From: Nonomuraea dietziae
Lineage (GTDB): Bacteria; Actinomycetota; Actinomycetes; Streptosporangiales; Streptosporangiaceae
Assembly: GCF_014195505.1 (NCBI RefSeq)
Contig: NZ_JACIBV010000001.1
Coordinates: 1,798,001-1,862,000, forward strand
DNA length: 64,000 nucleotides
Direction: 5' to 3'
The translations under genes were made by a program, and so were the position numbers. This document shows positions 59,632-64,000 of the stretch, piece after piece (position 1 is the stretch's first letter; each line of letters starts with the position of its first letter). The notes below the pieces were generated by a model. That model had not been told where the DNA came from. It did not search any database and was given only the letters and a program-made list of their open reading frames with translations.

Positions 59632-60560
59632 TCCGCCCACGCGTGGCCGCGTCGAGCTGCCTGCTCGGCGAGCTGGTGCGCTTCAACGGCGGCCACAGCC
59701 GCGACCGCTTCCTGAGCGGCGCGCTCGACGCCCATGTCGACTGGGTGCGGATCTGCCCCGAGATGGAGGCGGGCCTCGGCTCGCCGCGCGAGACGCTCCG
59801 CCTGGAGTCCTCGGCGGCGGGGCCTCGCCTGATGACCCGCAAGACCCGCCTCGACCTCACCGACCGCATGACCGCCCTGGCGACCGAGCGCGCCGCGGGC
59901 CTCGACGTCGACGGCTACGTGTTCAAGGCCAAGAGCCCCAGCTGCGGCATCCACGGCATCCCGTCCACCGGAGGCGACCGCAGGAACAGGGGCGTCTTCG
60001 CCGGGGTCGTGATGGACGCCCACCCGCTGCTGCCCGTCGAGGACGAGGGCCGGCTCCACGACGCGCTGATCCGCGAGACCTTCGTCGAGCGGATCTTCGC
60101 CCACGCCAGGCTGCGCGCCCTGTTCGCGACCGGCTGGACGCCACGCGACCTCGTCGCCTTCCACGCCAGGCACAAGATGCAGCTGCTCGCCCACGACCCG
60201 GCCGGCTATCGCGAGGCGGGCCGCGTGGTGGCCCGCGCGGGCGCGCGCCCGCGCGGGGAGCTGGCCGCCGACTACACCCGGGTGTTCTGCACGACCCTCG
60301 CCAGGAAGGCCGGTGTCGGCCGCAACGTCAACGTGCTCCACCACTGCCTCGGCATGATCAACCTGGACGCCGCGCGCAAGGCGGACCTGGTCGAGGTGAT
60401 CGCCTCCTACCAGGCGGGGCAGGTCGCGCTCAGTGTCCCTGCCACCCTCCTGCGCCACCACGCGCGCGGAGAGGGCGCCGGCTACGTGAGCGACCAGACC
60501 TACTTCGCGCCGTACCCCGAGGATCTCGGGCTCCGCAACCACGTCCTGGCACCCGCCTGA
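59628..60560 (+). CDS. DUF523-DUF1722 protein (YbgA-like C-terminus)
   Basis: About 310 aa. The N-terminal DUF523 domain shows VAASSCLLGELVRFNGGHSR, WVRICPEMEAGLGSPRETLR and KAKSPSCGIHG with the conserved cysteines, possibly a metal or Fe-S site. The C-terminal DUF1722 domain has FHARHKMQLLAHDPAGYRE and HHCLGMINLDAARKADL. Such genes commonly neighbour photolyase and MerR-B12 regulators and have a proposed role in photo-oxidative or DNA-damage stress. Translation is coupled to the sigma factor. No photolyase gene is present here. Confidence 0.9.
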   Translation: MIRPRVAASSCLLGELVRFNGGHSRDRFLSGALDAHVDWVRICPEMEAGLGSPRETLRLESSAAGPRLMTRKTRLDLTDRMTALATERAAGLDVDGYVFKAKSPSCGIHGIPSTGGDRRNRGVFAGVVMDAHPLLPVEDEGRLHDALIRETFVERIFAHARLRALFATGWTPRDLVAFHARHKMQLLAHDPAGYREAGRVVARAGARPRGELAADYTRVFCTTLARKAGVGRNVNVLHHCLGMINLDAARKADLVEVIASYQAGQVALSVPATLLRHHARGEGAGYVSDQTYFAPYPEDLGLRNHVLAPA

Positions 60561-60611
60561 GCCGAACCCGGTGTCCCACCCCGCTCCGAAGTCGATGGAG
60601 AAGAACATCTC

Positions 60612-61088
60612 ATGAGCGTCACCCTTCCTCCCGCCCGCCACTGGGCCGCCCTGCCGATGTTCGTCCTCGCCGTCGCCCTGGTGGCCGTCGCGGGCTCGCT
60701 GTCGTCGGCCAGCACGGGCAGCCAGTACATCGCCCTGGCCAAACCCACCTTCGCGCCGTCGCCGTGGCTGTTCGGCCCGGTCTGGACGATCCTCTACTGC
60801 CTGATCGCCGTCGCCGGCTGGCTGGCGTGGTCGGCGCGCGGCTGGACCCCCGCGCTGGGCGTCTACACCGCGCAGCTGCTGCTGAACGCGGTCTGGACGC
60901 CGCTGTTCTTCACCGCCGACCAGTACGGCCTCGCCTTCGCCGACATCAGCCTGCTGTGGCTGCTGATCGTGGCCAACGTCGTGCTGTTCTGGCCGATCCG
61001 GCGCGCCGCGGCGCTGCTGCTGCTGCCCTACCTGCTGTGGGTGACCTACGCCGCGGCGCTGAACCTCGCCATCTGGCAGCTCAACTGA
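60612..61088 (+). CDS. TspO/MBR-family membrane protein
   Basis: About 158 aa with five helices. The Trp-rich family pattern is visible: KPTFAPSPWLFGPVWTILYC, AVAGWLAWSARG, QLLLNAVWTPLFF, and LPYLLWVTYAAALNLAIWQL. TspO binds and helps degrade porphyrins and reports on light or oxidative stress in photosynthetic bacteria. GGAGAAGAA precedes the ATG, 51 bp after the DUF523-DUF1722 gene, so it is probably in the same transcript. A tetrapyrrole-handling protein beside a cobalamin-type regulator strengthens the light/tetrapyrrole reading. Confidence 0.93.
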   Translation: MSVTLPPARHWAALPMFVLAVALVAVAGSLSSASTGSQYIALAKPTFAPSPWLFGPVWTILYCLIAVAGWLAWSARGWTPALGVYTAQLLLNAVWTPLFFTADQYGLAFADISLLWLLIVANVVLFWPIRRAAALLLLPYLLWVTYAAALNLAIWQLN

Positions 61089-61111
61089 CGCGCTCCTCCC
61101 ACTTCGGGTCG

Positions 61112-61945
61112 TCACAGGCCCATGAGCGGGCCGTACTCGTTCATCACCCTGGCGTCGATCGCGGCCTGCCTGGGCGCGTACCGGGCGTAGAACTCCTTGC
61201 CGCACTCCAGGTCGTCCAGCGCCGCCTTGATCTCCCGCTCGAGGTACGGCCTGGCCTGCGCGGGTGAGAGGGTCGGACCGTAGTGGACGCCCGGCTTAGG
61301 GTTGTCGAACTCCTTGGCGCCCAGCTTGTCGGACTCCTTCAGGATCTCATCGTGCCCTCTCCTGGCCAGGTCGGTCGGCCTGGTGGAGGAGACCTTGTAG
61401 CCCTTGACCGTGAGGCAGTCGGCGAAGCCTGCCGCCAGGCTCACCAGCTCGGGGTCCCCGTCGATCTCGGTGGCCGCTAGCCTGGCCGAGGCCGCGTTGA
61501 GCTGCTCGGCCGCGTCCGTCGTCGAGCTCGCCTCCTTGCCGAGCACCTCCTTGGCCGCCTTGCGGAAGCAGCCGCTCTCCACCTTCCTGTAGGCGGCGAG
61601 CTGGGAAGGGTTGAGCTTCATCATGATCGCGTTGTTCGGGTTCTCGACCACGGCGTCGACCCCTCCTGCCAGGCGATCCCTGGGGTAGACGTGGCGCGAG
61701 AAGATCCCGAAGCCGTACTTCTGCCGGTACGCCTTCATGCTGTCGTAGCCGGACAGATCAGGCCTGTCCTCACGGGGAAGCACGAAGGGCACGTACTTGA
61801 AGCCGCCCTGCTTCATGCAGTCGGCCTTGATCTGCTCCATTCGGGGTCGCGGGTCCTGGCCCCTGCTCGGAGAGGGGGCGGCGGCCTGTTCGGCCGCGCA
61901 TCCCGAGATCAGGGCAAGCGAAAGCAACCACGTGACACGACGCAT
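61112..61945 (-). CDS. Putative lipoprotein, unknown
   Basis: About 277 aa. Lipobox ISGC after a short signal (RRVTWLLSLALISG), so membrane-anchored outside. The mature part is charged and helical, with scattered Cys (ADCMKQGGF, ESGCFRKA, FADCLTVKG, LECGKEF) that may pair, and many aromatic residues. No named family. Third gene of the PadR operon, 15 bp after the membrane protein gene. Convergent with TspO. Confidence 0.75.
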   Translation of the reverse strand: MRRVTWLLSLALISGCAAEQAAAPSPSRGQDPRPRMEQIKADCMKQGGFKYVPFVLPREDRPDLSGYDSMKAYRQKYGFGIFSRHVYPRDRLAGGVDAVVENPNNAIMMKLNPSQLAAYRKVESGCFRKAAKEVLGKEASSTTDAAEQLNAASARLAATEIDGDPELVSLAAGFADCLTVKGYKVSSTRPTDLARRGHDEILKESDKLGAKEFDNPKPGVHYGPTLSPAQARPYLEREIKAALDDLECGKEFYARYAPRQAAIDARVMNEYGPLMGL

Positions 61946-61960
61946 AGGGGGAACTCCCGA

Positions 61961-62845
61961 TCAGTCGATCGCGCGCGTGCGCGCGCCGTACGGCACCACG
62001 GCCGTGAGAAGGGTGAGCAAGGCCAGCACGCCCCAGTAGGCCAGGTCCTGGCGCGACTGGTGGAGCAGGTGCTCGCCGAAGGCGGCCGAGGTGGCCGCCA
62101 GGTAGAGCGCGGCGGCCAGCGCCCAGCGCAGGTCGCCGGTCAGACGTCCGGCCCACACGGCTCCTGCCAGCACCGCGGCCTCGGCCGTCACGCGCAGCAG
62201 GGGTCCTGGGGCGGCGTCGGTCAGCGCCATCCAGGCGGGGTCCGCGCCCGCCACCAGCAGGGCGGCGGGCGCCCACCACAGGGATCTGCGCCGCAGCGAC
62301 CCTCCGCGCCAGGCGAGGATCCCCAGCCCCGCGACGTTCAGCACGGGGCCGGCGGCGGCGCCGAGGAGGCCGCTGTAGCCGTAAAGGGAATGGTCGAGCA
62401 GGAATCCAGGTTCGACGGGCAGCAGGGTGGCGTCGAGGAAGACGGCGCCGGTGCCGATCGCTCCCATCTTGACGGCGGTCAGTGACGCCAGCGGAAGGGC
62501 GAGGCGGGCCCGGCCGAGGACGACGAGTGCGAGCGTGAGGGCCGACAGCGCCAGCCATCCGGGGACGGCGGCGGCGTAGGGCAGCAGGGTGGCCAGGTGG
62601 GCCGCGCTCAGTGCGGTGACGCCCAGGTGCAGCCCGTCCGTCCAGGCAGGGCCGCGGGCCGCCTGCCAGGCCCGTTCGCGCACCCCGTTGACGAGTAGTC
62701 CCGCTGCCTCCTTGAGTGGAGGCGTGGTACGCGCAGGGTCGGTGTGGCCGAGCAGGATGTCGAGGAGTTCCTCGCCGTAGGCCGAGCGGTAGGAGCGCGG
62801 GTAGGCCCGCATCAGCCGCCGGTAGCGCCGTTCCAGAGGGGTCAC
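61961..62845 (-). CDS. Membrane protein encoded with PadR regulator
   Basis: About 294 aa. A cytoplasmic N-terminus (TPLERRYRRLMRAYPRSYRS, then AYGEELLDILLGH) is followed by seven or so hydrophobic segments. The basic RRLMRAYPRSYR lead is common in actinomycete membrane proteins found beside PadR genes. Its ATG overlaps the PadR stop by 4 bp. Role unknown; perhaps a transport or signalling partner whose expression PadR limits. Confidence 0.8.
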   Translation of the reverse strand: MTPLERRYRRLMRAYPRSYRSAYGEELLDILLGHTDPARTTPPLKEAAGLLVNGVRERAWQAARGPAWTDGLHLGVTALSAAHLATLLPYAAAVPGWLALSALTLALVVLGRARLALPLASLTAVKMGAIGTGAVFLDATLLPVEPGFLLDHSLYGYSGLLGAAAGPVLNVAGLGILAWRGGSLRRRSLWWAPAALLVAGADPAWMALTDAAPGPLLRVTAEAAVLAGAVWAGRLTGDLRWALAAALYLAATSAAFGEHLLHQSRQDLAYWGVLALLTLLTAVVPYGARTRAID

Positions 62846-63174
62846 GCCGTGCCCAGGTCGGGCCTGGCTCTGACCAGCCCCGCGGCGTGGTGCATCCGTT
62901 CGGCCTCCGCGGCGGCGAGGGCCTTGCCGCTGTCGGTGATGCGGAAGTAGCGGCGGTTGCGGCCCTGGACGACCTCTTCGCGGTCGACGGCCAGGATCCC
63001 CTGCGCGGTCAGGCGTTCCAGGATGCCGTAGAGGGTGCTGATCGACGGCCTGACCCGCTGGCGGGAGAGCTCGGTGACCTTCCCGACGATGGCGTGGCCG
63101 TGCAGCGGGCCGTCGAGCAGCGCGGCGAGCACGAAGTACATCGGCTCGCTGACTTCGGTTGATCTTCGCGGCAT
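62842..63174 (-). CDS. PadR-family regulator
   Basis: About 110 aa, a short PadR of the s2 class. The winged helix reads EPMYFVLAALLDGPLHGHAI, then VRPSISTLYGILERLTAQGI and the wing GRNRRYFRITDSGKALAAAE. ATG 63174 lacks a ribosome site, and the longer frame to 63372 is unsupported; the message may be leaderless. Such operons are usually repressed by their own PadR, and a palindrome lies 15 bp upstream. Confidence 0.9.
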   Translation of the reverse strand: MPRRSTEVSEPMYFVLAALLDGPLHGHAIVGKVTELSRQRVRPSISTLYGILERLTAQGILAVDREEVVQGRNRRYFRITDSGKALAAAEAERMHHAAGLVRARPDLGTA

Positions 63175-63188
63175 GCCGGACAAGATAC

Positions 63189-63201
63189 TCCGTTCAACGG
63201 A
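63189..63201. promoter_or_regulatory. Palindrome upstream of the PadR operon
   Basis: TCCGTT-C-AACGGA is a perfect inverted repeat with a one-base centre, lying 15 bp before the PadR ATG and 58 bp before the divergent TrmB-like start. The position fits autorepression by PadR. Binding is inferred. Confidence 0.5.
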
Positions 63202-63258
63202 ATCCAGGCAAGTCCGTAGGAGCATGGATAATGAAGTCGTTTCTGACGGGAGGTGGCG

Positions 63259-64000
63259 TTGAATCTGGCCAGCCTCGGGCTGACCGCGGAGCAGGAGCGG
63301 GTCTACCGATACTTCCTGCGAGTCCCTCACGCCGATCTCGATGCCGCCGCCGAGGAACTCGGTGTCCACCACCTGTCCGCCGTGGTCGACAGGCTCAAGA
63401 CGCTGGGCATCATCGACATCAGCCTGGCCTCGGTCTCGCCCGCGAAAGCCGTCGACCTGCTCATCAGACGCCGCGTGGAGCAGACCTCACGCGAGCTCAA
63501 CCAGCTCAGCGCCGCCTGGGACATCGTGCGCGACCTCGCCGAGGAGCAGCGCAGCGGGCGCCCGGTCGAGCTCGTCGAGCGGATCGAGGGCGTGGAGAAC
63601 GTCAACCGGCGCATCCGCGAGTTCTCCTCCGCCAAGGAGGTCATGAACATAGCGAACGTGGTGAGAGCCCTGCCGCCCGACGACGAGAAGGTGCGGCGCT
63701 TTCGCAAGAGGCTCTCCGCGGGGCTGGTGAGCAGGACCCTTGTCTCCGAGAAGGCGCTGAGCGTTCCTGGCTGGCTGGAGTCCGCGCGCGAGGGGCACGC
63801 CCTGGGGGACCTGTGCCGCGTGAGCCCCGAGTGGAGCAGGCAGGTGCTCATCATCAGCAGGTCGGTCGCCTTCGTGCAGATCGACCCCGCCGACAGGACG
63901 GTCGGAGCCCTGCTGATCCGCCAGCCCGGCACGGTGGCCATCCTCGTCGACATGTTCGAGGGCATGTGGGCTCGCGCGCGCGAGCTGAACGAGCCGGAGC
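63259..64000 (+). CDS. TrmB-like helix-turn-helix regulator, partial at right edge
   Basis: At least 247 codons, open to the window end. The start is TTG 63259 with GGGAGG five bases upstream. It opens MNLASLGLTAEQERVYRYFL, a TrmB-type winged-helix opening, and continues with a helical region (RRRVEQTSRELNQLSAAWDI) and an effector-type part (SPEWSRQVLIISRSVAFVQI, LLIRQPGTVAILVDMFEGMW). Actinomycete proteins with this layout usually end in a LuxR-type HTH beyond about residue 260, which is outside the window. Divergent from the PadR operon. Signal unknown. Confidence 0.75.
   Translation, partial: MNLASLGLTAEQERVYRYFLRVPHADLDAAAEELGVHHLSAVVDRLKTLGIIDISLASVSPAKAVDLLIRRRVEQTSRELNQLSAAWDIVRDLAEEQRSGRPVELVERIEGVENVNRRIREFSSAKEVMNIANVVRALPPDDEKVRRFRKRLSAGLVSRTLVSEKALSVPGWLESAREGHALGDLCRVSPEWSRQVLIISRSVAFVQIDPADRTVGALLIRQPGTVAILVDMFEGMWARARELNEPE

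Overview
The window is high-GC DNA from a filamentous-type actinomycete. The support is strong G/C bias at third codon positions, many GTG and TTG starts, and a gene set typical of Streptosporangiales or Streptomycetales: a SARP/AfsR regulator, two receptor-type Ser/Thr kinases, an S-adenosyl methyltransferase of the actinomycete PF04672 type, a GlxA regulator, a chymotrypsin-like secreted protease and a LitR-like MerR protein. Genus cannot be fixed from the sequence alone. I see no rRNA, tRNA, CRISPR, insertion sequence or phage gene. It reads as chromosomal accessory or arm-type DNA rich in regulators, transporters and catabolic operons.

Layout. 1-7.5 kb: the start of an ECF sigma gene, a divergent two-component pair, a CGNR regulator divergent from an MFS exporter, and a large SARP regulator. 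7.7-13.1 kb: secreted or catabolic enzymes (a TIM-barrel-like secreted protein, two coupled epoxide hydrolase paralogues, a haloperoxidase/PAP2 protein). 13.2-17 kb: a truncated methyltransferase next to a kinase/beta-propeller fusion. 17.1-22.7 kb: a ThDP enzyme, a double-module Lrp regulator (frameshifted), a YtcJ-type amidohydrolase and an MHS transporter, probably one catabolic unit. 22.8-26 kb: a TetR regulator coupled to a glycosyltransferase, then a cytosine-deaminase-like amidohydrolase. 26-37.5 kb: small regulator/target pairs (TetR/NmrA, GlxA/imine reductase, HxlR/MFS) with single enzymes between them.

37.5-52.5 kb holds two carbohydrate loci. In the first, a ROK repressor with a perfect operator faces an ABC importer and a cytoplasmic GH29 alpha-L-fucosidase. 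In the second, PfkB kinase, a second ABC importer and a secreted PIG-L deacetylase with a CBM9-like domain are divergent from a DeoR regulator and a GH4 glycosidase. 52.5-58 kb has a secreted S1 protease, a Ser/Thr kinase and a DUF2867 epimerase-like protein. 58.1-61.1 kb is a compact cluster of LitR/CarH-like MerR, ECF sigma, DUF523-DUF1722 protein and TspO, which I read as a probable light- or cobalamin-responsive stress module. The window closes with a PadR/membrane protein/lipoprotein operon and the start of a TrmB-like regulator.

An odd property of the window is the number of broken genes whose downstream parts remain clean: three single-base frameshifts (about 19.1, 28.6 and 39.55 kb, two of them in homopolymers), one in-frame TAG in an ABC permease (40.24 kb) and one methyltransferase that has lost its C-terminal half. 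Either the assembly has base errors or several of these loci decayed recently.
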